Part shown: positions 1 through 8,820 of the stretch, in pieces
Layout: every line of letters starts with the position of its first letter
Numbering within the stretch: position 1 is the first letter of the stretch
Origin: Pedobacter terrae
GTDB lineage: Bacteria > Bacteroidota > Bacteroidia > Sphingobacteriales > Sphingobacteriaceae
Direction: 5' to 3'
DNA: 64,000 bases
Assembly: GCF_900100705.1 (NCBI RefSeq)
Contig: NZ_FNCH01000023.1
Span: 1-64,000, forward strand
The notes under the pieces: generated by a model
Database searches by the model: none
What the model was told of the DNA's origin: nothing
What the model saw: the letters and a program-made list of their open reading frames with translations, nothing else
Program-made: the position numbers and the translations under genes

Positions 1-125
1 TTTTTCTCAATTTGCGATTGGCTGAACGATCCATCCAGATATTCTAATGCAACCTGGATTCGGAAACTATCAGAATGGATAGATTCACGACCACCCTTAC
101 CTTTAAGTGCTTTTGCTCTTATCAT
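1..125 (-). CDS. N-terminal fragment of a helix-turn-helix / transposase-OrfA-like protein
   Basis: An ATG on the minus strand at 125 opens a frame that runs off the left edge of the window after 41 codons. It begins MIRAKALKGKGGRES and continues with RIQVALEYLDGSFSQSQIEK. This looks like the first helices of an IS3-type OrfA or similar HTH domain (basic start, then a helix with the pattern 'xEYLxGxxSxxxI'). No terminal inverted repeat is visible upstream, so a complete insertion sequence cannot be claimed. It could also be an ordinary small DNA-binding protein. The start is preceded by an A-rich stretch without a Shine-Dalgarno sequence, as is usual in this phylum. Confidence 0.5.
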   Translation of the reverse strand, partial: MIRAKALKGKGGRESIHSDSFRIQVALEYLDGSFSQSQIEK

Positions 126-429
126 ATTGTTTTTCTCTTTTGAAAAACTTTCTATGTAAACTTTTTTTAGGAATGGACATACAGCCAATTAACCAATTAA
201 TCAGTCCCTTGCTTAACCATTAAGGCATATAAATCCATAACAGTTCAATCGAAAACAACCCATATACGGTAAAAAAGCTATACGCCAGCTTTTTAGCGAA
301 GATTTTAGTGGTTAAGCCATTAACCAGTACTATGTCTTTATTTGATCTTCAACAGATTTTAACAATCCCCCGTTTTTCTTAACCTTGTAAGAGATGTAAG
401 GCATATCAGTGTATTGATGTAACGGTCAC

Positions 430-564
430 ATACTAATGAACTAATGGCTAATGACCAATGAACCGATGACTACTCACTAATGACCAATGAACCAATGACC
501 AATGAGCCAATGGAATCTGACAATGAACTAATGACCACTGAACCAATGGTAAATGAACCAATGC
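430..564. repeat. Degenerate heptanucleotide array, AATGAAC/AATGACC type
   Basis: About eighteen back-to-back units of seven or eight bases follow (C/T)(C/T)AATGA(A), for example CTAATGG, CCAATGA and CCAATGAA. They fill most of the 550-bp gap between the minus-strand fragment at 1-125 and the gene at 676. The same word recurs at 4273-4315, 9823-9887 and 20048-20131. A second word (CCAATTAA) occurs at about 186-205. No gene is visible in 126-675. Confidence 0.8.
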
Positions 565-675
565 ATCGCCTGGAACCAATAAAAATTATATTGTTGCAGA
601 TATAGAATAAATTACCTTTCTTTAGCAAAAGAATATTAAAAAAATGTCCGGAAATTATCCTGGTAGTGTACTAAC

Positions 676-1056
676 ATGGCAGAAAAGAAAAAATTCACAC
701 TAGAGTACGAAGTTAGATCGTCACCAAGAATATTATATAGTTTTATAAGTGAGCCAAACGGCTTATCACAATGGTTTGCGGACGATGTGAATTTTCGGGA
801 TCAGGTATATACTTTCACCTGGGATGATGAGCAGCAAAAAGCAAAATTAGTTTCCATCAAAGAAAATAAACTGGTTAAATTTAAGTGGCTGGATGATGAA
901 CCTCAATGTTATTTTGAGATGGAAATTGTACAGGATGAACTAACCAATGATGTTGCCCTCTCGATTACCGATTTTACGACCGATGAGCTTTTAGCAGAGA
1001 AAAAATTAATCTGGGATAACCAGATCGATTACCTGATTAGCGTTTTGGGTGCGTAA
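676..1056 (+). CDS. START-like domain protein (SRPBCC/AHSA1-type fold)
   Basis: A 126-residue soluble protein starts MAEKKKFTLEYEVRSSP. The pattern of a beta strand, then SPxILYSFISEPNGLSQWF, then alternating strands and a long C-terminal helix (residues about 105-125) matches the START-like branch of the SRPBCC superfamily, whose members bind hydrophobic ligands or act as co-chaperones. It has no signal peptide, so it is probably cytoplasmic. It lies 30 bp upstream of an LptF/LptG-type permease on the same strand. A separate -7 box sits between them, so co-transcription is not certain. The ligand is unknown. The family assignment rests on overall pattern rather than on catalytic residues. 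Confidence 0.75.
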   Translation: MAEKKKFTLEYEVRSSPRILYSFISEPNGLSQWFADDVNFRDQVYTFTWDDEQQKAKLVSIKENKLVKFKWLDDEPQCYFEMEIVQDELTNDVALSITDFTTDELLAEKKLIWDNQIDYLISVLGA

Positions 1057-1074
1057 TATTATCTTCGTATTGTT

Positions 1075-1082
1075 TACCTTTG
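1075..1082 (+). promoter_or_regulatory. TAnnTTTG -7 box directly before the LptF-type gene
   Basis: TACCTTTG matches the Bacteroidota -7 consensus and ends four bases before the GTG start at 1087. No TTTG lies at the expected -33 distance. If active, transcription would begin at or next to the start codon, giving a leaderless mRNA. Confidence 0.5.
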
Positions 1083-1086
1083 TCAG

Positions 1087-2511
1087 GTGAAAAAAATACA
1101 TCTTCTATTAATAAAAGCATTTGTGAAGCCATTCATAGCAACGTTTTTTGTTATGATGTTTATTCTGTTAATGTTTTTTCTGTTTAAATGGATTGATGAT
1201 TTAATTGGAAAAGGTTTCGAATGGTATACCATTCTGGAACTGATGTATTATGCCTCGGCCGCCAATGTTTCCATGGCACTCCCACTTTCGGTATTACTTT
1301 CTTCCATCATGACTTTTGGTACATTGGGCGAAAATTACGAGCTGGTGGCCATCAAATCGGCGGGTATTTCGTTGCAGAAGGCCATGCGTCCTTTGTTTGT
1401 GGTGATTTTGATGCTCACGGTAGCTTCTTTCTTTTTTGCCAACTATATGCTGCCCAAAGCCAACCTTAAATTTGGTTCGCTATTGTATGATATCAGAAAC
1501 AAAAAACTTTCATTTTTGATTAAACCAGGGGTTTTTAACAATGACATTCCTGGTTATGCCATCCGTGTGGATTCGAAAGAAGAAGACGGTACGCTGCACA
1601 ATATCATGATTTACGATCACCGTGAAAATAATGGTATCCCAAAAGTGATCCTGGCCAGGGAGGGCAAAATGAATAAAACTTCCGATGGTAAGTTTTTAGT
1701 GCTCAATCTTAAAAATGGTGTGCAGTATGAAGAACAGGCCGCGAAAAACGGCATGTACAACCCAAGGCAGATTTTTACACGAAATCGTTTTAAAGAAACT
1801 TCACCCCGTTTTGATATGTCGTCTTTTGATGGCAGTACCACCGACCCTAATGCTTTCGGAAACAGTACCCCCATGTTAAACCTGAAAGGGATTGTTAAAA
1901 AGCGCGACTCACTGACGAAGCAATTGGATACGTTGAAAATGCGTACGGTGGCCAACCTCAACAGTAATTTTAAGCAATTTAATGTCACCAGAGGTTACAC
2001 CAGCGTAAAAGCCGTTCCGAAAGCGATTGATGACGTGATATTAAAGGATATTCCAAACGGATCGCGTAAAATGGCTTTGGAGAATGCCAACAGCACGGTT
2101 GCCAACATTATGCAGCATGTACCCAATTGGGGGCCGCGCCAAACCGATTTAACCGGCGAAATCATTTTTGCCACCGTAGAGTATCAGCGTAAATTTACGC
2201 TGGCAGCATCCTGCATCCTGTTGTTTTTTATCGGTGCCCCGTTGGGAGCCATTATTAGAAAAGGAGGGATGGGCTTACCGGTAGTGGTGGCTATTTGTTT
2301 CTTCCTGGTGTACCACATTATCACCACTGTGGCCGAAAAATCAGCGCGTGAAGGTAATTTGAATCCTATATTCGGGATGTGGATTGCGGTCATTGTACTG
2401 TCGCCCCTGGCTGCCTTTTTAACCTATAAAGCTACAGCAGATTCGGCCTTGTTTGATGTAGATTATTACAAGCAACTCATTCTGAAGTTGTTTAAAAAGA
2501 AAGAAAAATAG
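1087..2511 (+). CDS. LptF/LptG family lipopolysaccharide export permease (YjgP/YjgQ)
   Basis: This 474-residue inner-membrane protein belongs to the YjgP/YjgQ family. In the LptB2FG transporter these permeases lift lipopolysaccharide out of the inner membrane toward the LptC-A-D bridge. Three hydrophobic segments near the N-terminus (about 12-30, 50-75, 95-120) and three near the C-terminus (about 365-385, 395-415, 425-450) flank a large periplasmic jellyroll region. The central region is longer than in the roughly 360-residue E. coli proteins, which is usual for Bacteroidota. The start is GTG; the first residues are MKKIHLLLIKAFVKPF. Whether it is the F or G partner cannot be decided here. 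No partner permease gene is adjacent. Confidence 0.9.
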   Translation: MKKIHLLLIKAFVKPFIATFFVMMFILLMFFLFKWIDDLIGKGFEWYTILELMYYASAANVSMALPLSVLLSSIMTFGTLGENYELVAIKSAGISLQKAMRPLFVVILMLTVASFFFANYMLPKANLKFGSLLYDIRNKKLSFLIKPGVFNNDIPGYAIRVDSKEEDGTLHNIMIYDHRENNGIPKVILAREGKMNKTSDGKFLVLNLKNGVQYEEQAAKNGMYNPRQIFTRNRFKETSPRFDMSSFDGSTTDPNAFGNSTPMLNLKGIVKKRDSLTKQLDTLKMRTVANLNSNFKQFNVTRGYTSVKAVPKAIDDVILKDIPNGSRKMALENANSTVANIMQHVPNWGPRQTDLTGEIIFATVEYQRKFTLAASCILLFFIGAPLGAIIRKGGMGLPVVVAICFFLVYHIITTVAEKSAREGNLNPIFGMWIAVIVLSPLAAFLTYKATADSALFDVDYYKQLILKLFKKKEK

Positions 2512-2570
2512 GCCGTTTTTCCTTTACTTACAGATGATATTTTAATCCAGATATTGGTCAAATAAGGTTG

Positions 2571-2578
2571 TACATTTG
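2571..2578 (+). promoter_or_regulatory. TAnnTTTG -7 box upstream of ribBA
   Basis: TACATTTG fits the -7 consensus and lies about 73 bp before the preferred ATG of ribBA. A TTG at 2554-2556 is closer than the usual spacing, so the -33 element is weak. I see no FMN (RFN) riboswitch in the 140-bp leader. Confidence 0.45.
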
Positions 2579-2650
2579 TACGGGTTATGGTTTGTAGTAT
2601 AAAACCATTTTAATGCGCCTTATACACCATTGCCCCATAATGCTTATAAA

Positions 2651-3862
2651 ATGCAAACACAATTAAACACAATAGAAGAGGCCATCGCAGATATAAAAGC
2701 TGGTAAAGTAATTATTGTTGTAGATGATGAGAATAGAGAAAACGAAGGTGATTTTTTAACGGCGGCTGAAAATGCAACGCCCGAGATCATTAATTTTATG
2801 GCCACTTACGGTCGTGGTTTAATCTGTGCGCCCTTAACAGAAGAGCGTTGTAAGGAGTTAAACCTTAACCTGATGGTGGGTAAAAATACAGCGGCTTACG
2901 AAACTAATTTTACGGTTTCGGTAGATTTGGTTGGTCATGGTTGTACCACCGGAATTTCGGCAAGCGATCGCTCCAAAACAATGCTGGCTTTGGTTAATCC
3001 TAAAACCGACCCTGAAGAGTTGGGCAGACCAGGACATATTTTTCCTTTAATAGCCAAAGATGGTGGGGTAATCCGTCGGGCAGGTCATACAGAAGCTGCC
3101 GTAGATTTAGCACGTTTGGCTGGTATGAGACCTGCTGGTTTATTGGTAGAGATTTTAAAAGAAGATGGCGAAATGGCCAGACTCCCGGATTTATTTAAAA
3201 TTGCCGAGCAGCACCAGTTAAAAATTATATCCATTGAAGATTTAATTGCCTACCGTTTAAAGATAGACAGTTTAATTAAACAGGAAGTGAGCATTGATTT
3301 GCCTACCACCTGGGGCGATTTTAAAATGACGGCTTATACGCAATTGGATAATAACGCTACACATTTAGCCATTTCTAAAGGCGAATGGGACCCCAACGAA
3401 CCTATTTTGGCACGCGTACACAGTTCTTGTGTAACGGGCGATATTTTTGGGTCCTGCCGTTGCGATTGCGGTCCGCAGTTGCATAAGGCATTAGAAATGA
3501 TCGAGAAAGAAGGTAAAGGTATTGTGGTTTATATGAACCAGGAGGGTAGAGGTATCGGACTGATTAATAAACTACGTTCTTATAACTTACAGGATGCTGG
3601 TTTTGATACCGTTGAAGCCAATATTAAGCTGGGTTTTAAAGGTGATGAACGCGATTATGGTGTAGGCGCCCAGATCCTGCGATCAGAAGGGGTAACTAAA
3701 ATGCGTTTAATGACCAATAACCCAACCAAAAGGGCAGGTTTAATTGGTTATGGTTTAGAAGTAGTAGAAAATATTCCGATCGAAATTGCAAGTAACGTAC
3801 ATAACGAACGTTATTTAACGACTAAAAGAGATAAAATGGGCCATTCGATTATGAAAGGATAG
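2651..3862 (+). CDS. ribBA: Bifunctional 3,4-dihydroxy-2-butanone-4-phosphate synthase / GTP cyclohydrolase II
   Basis: This enzyme supplies both entry reactions of riboflavin synthesis: ribulose-5-phosphate to dihydroxybutanone phosphate, and GTP to the pyrimidine intermediate. The N-terminal half (about 1-205) carries the acidic DDENRENEGDF active-site loop of RibB. The C-terminal half (about 210-403) carries the RibA zinc cluster in SSCVTGDIFGSCRCDCG and the GRGIGL motif. The frame is open from a TTG at 2630, but the ATG at 2651 (MQTQLNTIEEAIADI) fits the family start better, giving 403 residues. It stands alone. Its stop is followed within three bases by a heptad array and then by a strong terminator. 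Confidence 0.95.
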   Translation: MQTQLNTIEEAIADIKAGKVIIVVDDENRENEGDFLTAAENATPEIINFMATYGRGLICAPLTEERCKELNLNLMVGKNTAAYETNFTVSVDLVGHGCTTGISASDRSKTMLALVNPKTDPEELGRPGHIFPLIAKDGGVIRRAGHTEAAVDLARLAGMRPAGLLVEILKEDGEMARLPDLFKIAEQHQLKIISIEDLIAYRLKIDSLIKQEVSIDLPTTWGDFKMTAYTQLDNNATHLAISKGEWDPNEPILARVHSSCVTGDIFGSCRCDCGPQLHKALEMIEKEGKGIVVYMNQEGRGIGLINKLRSYNLQDAGFDTVEANIKLGFKGDERDYGVGAQILRSEGVTKMRLMTNNPTKRAGLIGYGLEVVENIPIEIASNVHNERYLTTKRDKMGHSIMKG

Positions 3863-3864
3863 TT

Positions 3865-3960
3865 CAGTTGGCAGTTTACATTTAACAGTTAACAGTTGGC
3901 AGTTAACTGTTGCAGTACAGCGTTTGAATGGTGTGAACTGTGAACTGCTAATTGAAAACT
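3865..3960 (+). repeat. Two heptad arrays (CAGTTNN, then GTGAACT) after ribBA
   Basis: Seven exact-length heptads run from 3865 to 3913: CAGTTGG, CAGTTTA, CATTTAA, CAGTTAA, CAGTTGG, CAGTTAA, CTGTTGC. After a short gap, 3933-3960 is GTGAACT twice, then GCTAATT and GAAAACT. The second word contains the reverse complement of AGTT, so the two arrays are inverted relative to each other and precede the terminator. Confidence 0.8.
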
Positions 3961-3967
3961 TATACAA

Positions 3968-4010
3968 GACCAACAGTTGAGCAGGACTCGATTGTTGGTC
4001 TTTTTGTTTT
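3968..4010 (+). terminator. Rho-independent terminator of ribBA
   Basis: GACCAACA (3968-3975) pairs with TGTTGGTC (3993-4000), with an extra inner GAG/CTC pairing, and is followed by TTTTTGTTTT. Confidence 0.85.
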
Positions 4011-4040
4011 AGCGCCCCTTGCTCATCACTCCCGGCAATT

Positions 4041-4162
4041 CGTCATCCTGATCCGATAGCTATCTAATTTGTTTCAGGATCTCTGTGGTAGTGTATTTCT
4101 ATAAAGTAATTAAGAATTGAATGCAATAGGTATTAAGATCCCCGCCTGCGCGAGGATGACGA
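4041..4162. repeat. Palindromic intergenic element, family A (CGTCATCCTGA...)
   Basis: The element begins CGTCATCCTGA and ends GAGGATGACG, so its ends are inverted copies of CGTCATCCT. Inside are TTTCAGGATCT and AGATCCCCGCC. Related full or half copies lie at 10013-10055, 19746-20019, 45925-46037 and, in part, about 56195-56300. No ORF is present, which suggests a MITE- or REP-like element. Confidence 0.7.
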
Positions 4163-4272
4163 TACTGGAATGGAACTGATGGATAAGAATTGTGTTCCAG
4201 CATTGGGTTTTAAGCGGCTTTAACCAGTTGATCAGTCTTTGGTAATCGATTAGTTTTAACCTAGGCAATTAA

Positions 4273-4315
4273 CTATGAACCACTGACTAATGAACCAATG
4301 ACCAGTGAACCAAAA
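4273..4315 (-). repeat. Heptad array at the 3' end of tamB
   Basis: Read on the minus strand, TTTTGGTTCA starts three bases after the tamB stop codon and continues as GTTCATT/GTCATTG units. The same onset follows the stop of tsaD at 9823. Confidence 0.75.
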
Positions 4316-4318
4316 GCC

Positions 4319-7300
4319 TTACCTCCGCTGATTCCCTTTACTTTGGTTGATAATCGCGTCTTTGTTAAAAGATTTATTTGTTTTAACGGGTTTCTGGCTC
4401 TTTCTTTTCAGGTTCCGGCGATAAGCACCAGAAATTTTCTGAACAAACTCCTTAAACGTATCAAACTGCTGGGTATATACCAAACCAAAAGAAGTGACGT
4501 TTGCCGTTGGACTGATTCCGCTGTTTAAGAATATACTCTGTTGCGTAGGTGGTTTATTTGCCGCTTTCATCGTCAAACTTCCATCTTTTCTAATTAGAAA
4601 CAGTGCCTCTACCTCTCTGCCCACATTATCTTTAGAGAAATCGATCACCGTAAAGTCGTTCACACTGTTACGATCAACAATACCCGCGTTAATAATTAAA
4701 CGATCGTTAAAGAATTTAAAGGATGCATTGGCCTCGCTTAATGAACGTACGTTCAGATCGACGAAGTTTAAGTTTAACGAAGAAAGTACATTATTAAACT
4801 GATTAAACACCAATTCGGTAGCAGTACTGGTAGCCGTTGAACTCAACTGGTTCCCGATCGACTGCCCGCCGTTACCTGGTGCGAAACTCCTTCTGATAAT
4901 TAAACTGAAAGCCTGCAGGTTCAGGTTATTCTGATCGCTTAAATAGGTTTGCAGCTCTTCTTTAATGGAAGGTTGTGCAGGGAAATTGATATCCAGCTTA
5001 ATATCAGGTTTTAACAGTAAACCTGTTAAACCCATCTCTACCTCAGTATTTACCCTTTGGTTGGCATTACTACTCGCATCGCGGTTAGCTGCTTTGTAAA
5101 GGTCGTTTAAGCTCGCCCTTAATGCATATACAGCCTTTAAGTTAATCTGCGCGGCTGTAGGATTACCCGTCCAGCGGATGGTTCCACCTTGTCTGATTTC
5201 GAATTTTTTATTGATTACTTCCTGAGCTGTAAAATCGAAACTTCCGGTCTCGATAATATAATCACCAGACATTTCAAAATCGCCAAAACTATTAATGTTT
5301 AAGCTCAGCTCGGCATTACCCTTGCCACTTAAATTGCCCAGGGTGGTATAAATGTTCGCCGTGGTATTTGGATCAATAGTTAATTTGAAACTTAGGGTTA
5401 AACCATCAAAGTTGGTTTTTTTCTTAACCAGAACTGCAGAGTCGCGGCTTACAAAATTAATGAAATCTTTATCCGATACGGTTTCAGAACTGTTTAATGG
5501 CAGGTTAAATACAGTTCCCTTTTCCGTTTTCGCCTTAATATCAATCTTCATTTTATTGGTAGGCCCCTTAAACGTAAATACACCTGTACCATATGCACGA
5601 CCATAATAAATAGAATTGTCTTTCGCGGTGGTGTTTAACGCCATCAAATTATTGGCATTCACAGTAACGTCTAAGTCAGGGTAGTCAATGTTGTTTAAAT
5701 CAACACTGCCGCGTGCGGTAGCCTCATGGCCTTCCAGGTCTCTAAGTACAAAATCTTCGAGCTTAATTACACTGTTGTTTACTTCTACCTTATCAGTAAT
5801 TACATAAGTGGTTTTAAGGTAGTTTACCATGAGCTCCCCCTTATTTAAAGATAGGGTTCCATTAATTTCCGGCTTGTCTAACTTGCCTTTTACCGTTAAA
5901 TCAGCTGAGATATTTCCTTTTAGTTTAGATACCAGTTGTTTAACAAACGGCTCAAGTACAGTAAGTTTGCTATCGTCCATTTTTACGGCAAGGTCGATTT
6001 CTTTTTCCTTGAGATCAAGATTTCCGGTCAGCTTAAAGTTTTCCGTGTTATCGGCCACAATGCGGGTAAATACATTCAGTTTTTGACTTTCATTGCTGTA
6101 TGATGAGGTATCTGTTAAGGTACCGATATAGATATCGTTAAAGTTTAACGAATCAACCTTTAGATCGTCGGTTACCCGAAGTGTTTTTAATACGCCAAAT
6201 AAATCAGTCTTGCCGTTAACGTTTCCGCCCAGTTTAACACCAAAACCTTTGGTAAAAGGGTTAAGGGTTTTTAAGCTAAAATCTTTAAATCCAACACTAA
6301 TCAAATCTTTAGGATCTTCAGAAATTAATCCATCAATGGTAACCTGCTGATTTCCGTTCGTTAAATCGAAATTACTGATCTCGGTTTTACCATTGTTCAG
6401 CACAATGCGTACTTTCTCCTGGATACGCCATTCTTCATTATTGATTTTTAAGATAGATGGCAATACGCTTAACCTTGCCGTAGTATCCTGGTTTTTGGTA
6501 AATTCTACCAACCCGTTTAAATCGAGCTGATTATCCTCATCGTTATTGGACATTTTAACGTTAAAGGCCAGACTATCGTTCCGCAGGATGTTGGAAACGT
6601 TTACATCTTTAATAAACAGACTGTCGTTAAGTTGCACCCGATCTGAAGTTACAATCAGTTGCAGTTGTTCTGTCGTGGTATTTTCGTCGAGGATGATATT
6701 GTTTACGACAATGCCGTTGTATTTTAATTTCCTGACAAAACCATTAAGGGTGGCGGTATTATTGCGCGAATCGAAATCGCCCGTTAGGGTAGCACCTTCT
6801 TCCAGTTCTAAGCCTGGCGCCAGGATCTGCGCAAGTGGTTCAAATTTTTTAACCTGCAGGTTGAACTGAAAAATCTGCTTGTTGTATTTAATGATGTCGG
6901 CTTTTAAGGATGGGATATATGTTTTGGCGATGGCCTTGTAATAAGAAGCGATAGAATTTAAGTCATATTCACCTCTAATACTAGCGTCCAAAATATCTGA
7001 CCGGATATCAAGTACGCGGTTAGCACCTGTGCCATTGGCCATTAATTGTACCGAATCTACACTGTAAGTGCCTTTGGTGTTTTGCAGCCTGATCTCCTGG
7101 ATTAATAACTTGCCTGATATGTTGTTCAGGTTGGTGCCCGAAAAATTGGTGGTAAATTTAGCATCTACCATTAACGAATCTTTTAACAGTTTTAAGGCTT
7201 TTAAACGTGCCTTAGAAATGCTTGCATTGAAATTAAATACGGGTAATTTAGGGTTCAGATTAACACCGCCGTCAAATACCAGTTTAACATTTCGGTCATT

Positions 7301-8746
7301 AATGCTCAGCTTGCCATCAAAATATTTTTTATCAAAGGTGCCATCGATCTTTACGTTATGGTACCTGTATTTATTAAAGTCGATGTAATCTATATCGCCG
7401 TTTATTTTTTCGGTTAATTCTTTCAGTTCTGTTCCACGCCCTTTTACATATAGCGACGAACTGATCCGGCCCAGGCTTTTTTCATCTAACAGGTCGCCGA
7501 TGTTGAAATCGTATGTTTTTACATTTCCGGTATATGATGGAACATCTTTTTTATCGATTTTCATGTTCACGTCAGAAACGATGCGGCCCAGTTTCGTTTT
7601 AAACTCGCCATAGGCAATAAAGTCGTTCTGGAAACCTGTAAAACTTCCGTTAAAATTAATGTTGCCAAATTTCTTTATAATCACCGGAACTATTTGCTTT
7701 TTGCTATTGGTAATGCCAGCCAGTACTTGCTCAAGATCGGTTTTGTTTGTGCCAGCCATCTCGATATTCAGGTCCATAAAGGTTTCTTTCCATTTGGGTA
7801 GCCCCTTTAAAATAAAATCACCTTTAATGTGCGTAGCCTTTCCTGTTCTTATGGAAAGTTTTTTGGCTTTAAGGTTATTCACTAAGCCTGTAATCTGACC
7901 ATCAACATCCAGGTCGAGTTTCATGGTGTTCAATTCTGGTGCAAAAAACGCAACATCCCTTGAGGTGATGTGGCTATCTTTAAAAATGGCCTTCATCCGC
8001 ACATTATCAATGTAGTGGTTAAAATCCCTAAAGCTTTTAAACCGCATTTGATAATAGTTGGTTAAACGGCTCTGATTGGTTTCGAGCAATAGGTTTTTTA
8101 ATTCGATAGCATTACTGTCTACCGTGGTTTGGGCTGTTAAATTTTTGAGGTAAAATCCGCTACGCTCTTTAAAAGTGAGGTTTTTGATATTGGTTTTAAG
8201 CAGGTGATTCTTGGTGTCCAATCCTTCAAAAATTCCGCTCAGCTGTTTAACGTTTACATTATCGAAGTTTACACTTTTACCCTGCGCGGTATCTTTTGCA
8301 CTGTAGTTGATGTACCGGAAAGCAAACTTGTTTAAAATAAGGCGCCCCAGATTGACGTCAAAAGGCTTACTTTTCTTTTTCTTTACCTTGGGTTTACCAG
8401 AATCGAAGTAGTTGATGATGAAATCGAGATTAGAAGACTTATCTTTGAAATCCTTTAGGAAAAACTGTCCATCATTAATTTGCACGGTATTGATATCGAT
8501 GATCTTTTTATCAATGGATAATCGGTTAATATCGACCATAAATTGTGGCGTACTCAATAAAGTGTCTTTTTGTAAATCCAAAACCAATAAATCTTCGAGA
8601 ACGATAGACTTAAACGGTTTGATGTAAAGACTCTTGATTGATATAGTGGTATTAAGCTCTTTAGATAGGTATGCGGCAGCCCGCTGCGCAAAATAGGTTT
8701 GTACAGGCTTAAATTGTAGGGAGAAAATAATAAGCGCAAGCAGCAA
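4319..8746 (-). CDS. tamB: Translocation and assembly module protein TamB (DUF490)
   Basis: This 1475-residue protein has an N-terminal hydrophobic anchor, a very long beta-rich repetitive body with many short 'G-x-hydrophobic-x-hydrophobic' strands, and a C-terminal DUF490 region (about residues 1150-1450). TamB-like proteins form a long hydrophobic groove across the periplasm. They have been linked to outer-membrane protein assembly and to phospholipid transport. The start is uncertain. The TTG at 8746 cuts the membrane anchor in half, while the open frame continues upstream through KKLFKILLWVIASIIL with no ATG, GTG or TTG. An ATT at 8797 or 8794 would restore the full anchor. It is divergent from tsaD and overlaps that promoter region. 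Confidence 0.9.
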   Translation of the reverse strand: MLLALIIFSLQFKPVQTYFAQRAAAYLSKELNTTISIKSLYIKPFKSIVLEDLLVLDLQKDTLLSTPQFMVDINRLSIDKKIIDINTVQINDGQFFLKDFKDKSSNLDFIINYFDSGKPKVKKKKSKPFDVNLGRLILNKFAFRYINYSAKDTAQGKSVNFDNVNVKQLSGIFEGLDTKNHLLKTNIKNLTFKERSGFYLKNLTAQTTVDSNAIELKNLLLETNQSRLTNYYQMRFKSFRDFNHYIDNVRMKAIFKDSHITSRDVAFFAPELNTMKLDLDVDGQITGLVNNLKAKKLSIRTGKATHIKGDFILKGLPKWKETFMDLNIEMAGTNKTDLEQVLAGITNSKKQIVPVIIKKFGNINFNGSFTGFQNDFIAYGEFKTKLGRIVSDVNMKIDKKDVPSYTGNVKTYDFNIGDLLDEKSLGRISSSLYVKGRGTELKELTEKINGDIDYIDFNKYRYHNVKIDGTFDKKYFDGKLSINDRNVKLVFDGGVNLNPKLPVFNFNASISKARLKALKLLKDSLMVDAKFTTNFSGTNLNNISGKLLIQEIRLQNTKGTYSVDSVQLMANGTGANRVLDIRSDILDASIRGEYDLNSIASYYKAIAKTYIPSLKADIIKYNKQIFQFNLQVKKFEPLAQILAPGLELEEGATLTGDFDSRNNTATLNGFVRKLKYNGIVVNNIILDENTTTEQLQLIVTSDRVQLNDSLFIKDVNVSNILRNDSLAFNVKMSNNDEDNQLDLNGLVEFTKNQDTTARLSVLPSILKINNEEWRIQEKVRIVLNNGKTEISNFDLTNGNQQVTIDGLISEDPKDLISVGFKDFSLKTLNPFTKGFGVKLGGNVNGKTDLFGVLKTLRVTDDLKVDSLNFNDIYIGTLTDTSSYSNESQKLNVFTRIVADNTENFKLTGNLDLKEKEIDLAVKMDDSKLTVLEPFVKQLVSKLKGNISADLTVKGKLDKPEINGTLSLNKGELMVNYLKTTYVITDKVEVNNSVIKLEDFVLRDLEGHEATARGSVDLNNIDYPDLDVTVNANNLMALNTTAKDNSIYYGRAYGTGVFTFKGPTNKMKIDIKAKTEKGTVFNLPLNSSETVSDKDFINFVSRDSAVLVKKKTNFDGLTLSFKLTIDPNTTANIYTTLGNLSGKGNAELSLNINSFGDFEMSGDYIIETGSFDFTAQEVINKKFEIRQGGTIRWTGNPTAAQINLKAVYALRASLNDLYKAANRDASSNANQRVNTEVEMGLTGLLLKPDIKLDINFPAQPSIKEELQTYLSDQNNLNLQAFSLIIRRSFAPGNGGQSIGNQLSSTATSTATELVFNQFNNVLSSLNLNFVDLNVRSLSEANASFKFFNDRLIINAGIVDRNSVNDFTVIDFSKDNVGREVEALFLIRKDGSLTMKAANKPPTQQSIFLNSGISPTANVTSFGLVYTQQFDTFKEFVQKISGAYRRNLKRKSQKPVKTNKSFNKDAIINQSKGNQRR

Positions 8747-8793
8747 AATTATTGATGCAATTACCCAAAGGAGTATTTTAAATAGTTTTTTAA

Positions 8794-8801
8794 TAATTTT
8801 G
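8794..8801 (+). promoter_or_regulatory. -7 box of tsaD
   Basis: TAATTTTG matches TAnnTTTG and ends 19 bp before the TTG start of tsaD. It lies inside the likely 5' coding sequence of the divergent tamB gene. Confidence 0.5.
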
Positions 8802-8820
8802 CAGCTTAAATATTAATAAT

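Noticed and set aside
430..564. CRISPR array
   Set aside because: Units are 7-8 bp and contiguous, without spacers of constant length and without cas genes.
2512..2650. Possible FMN riboswitch upstream of ribBA
   Set aside because: The conserved RFN-element blocks are not present and the region is too short for the aptamer plus expression platform.
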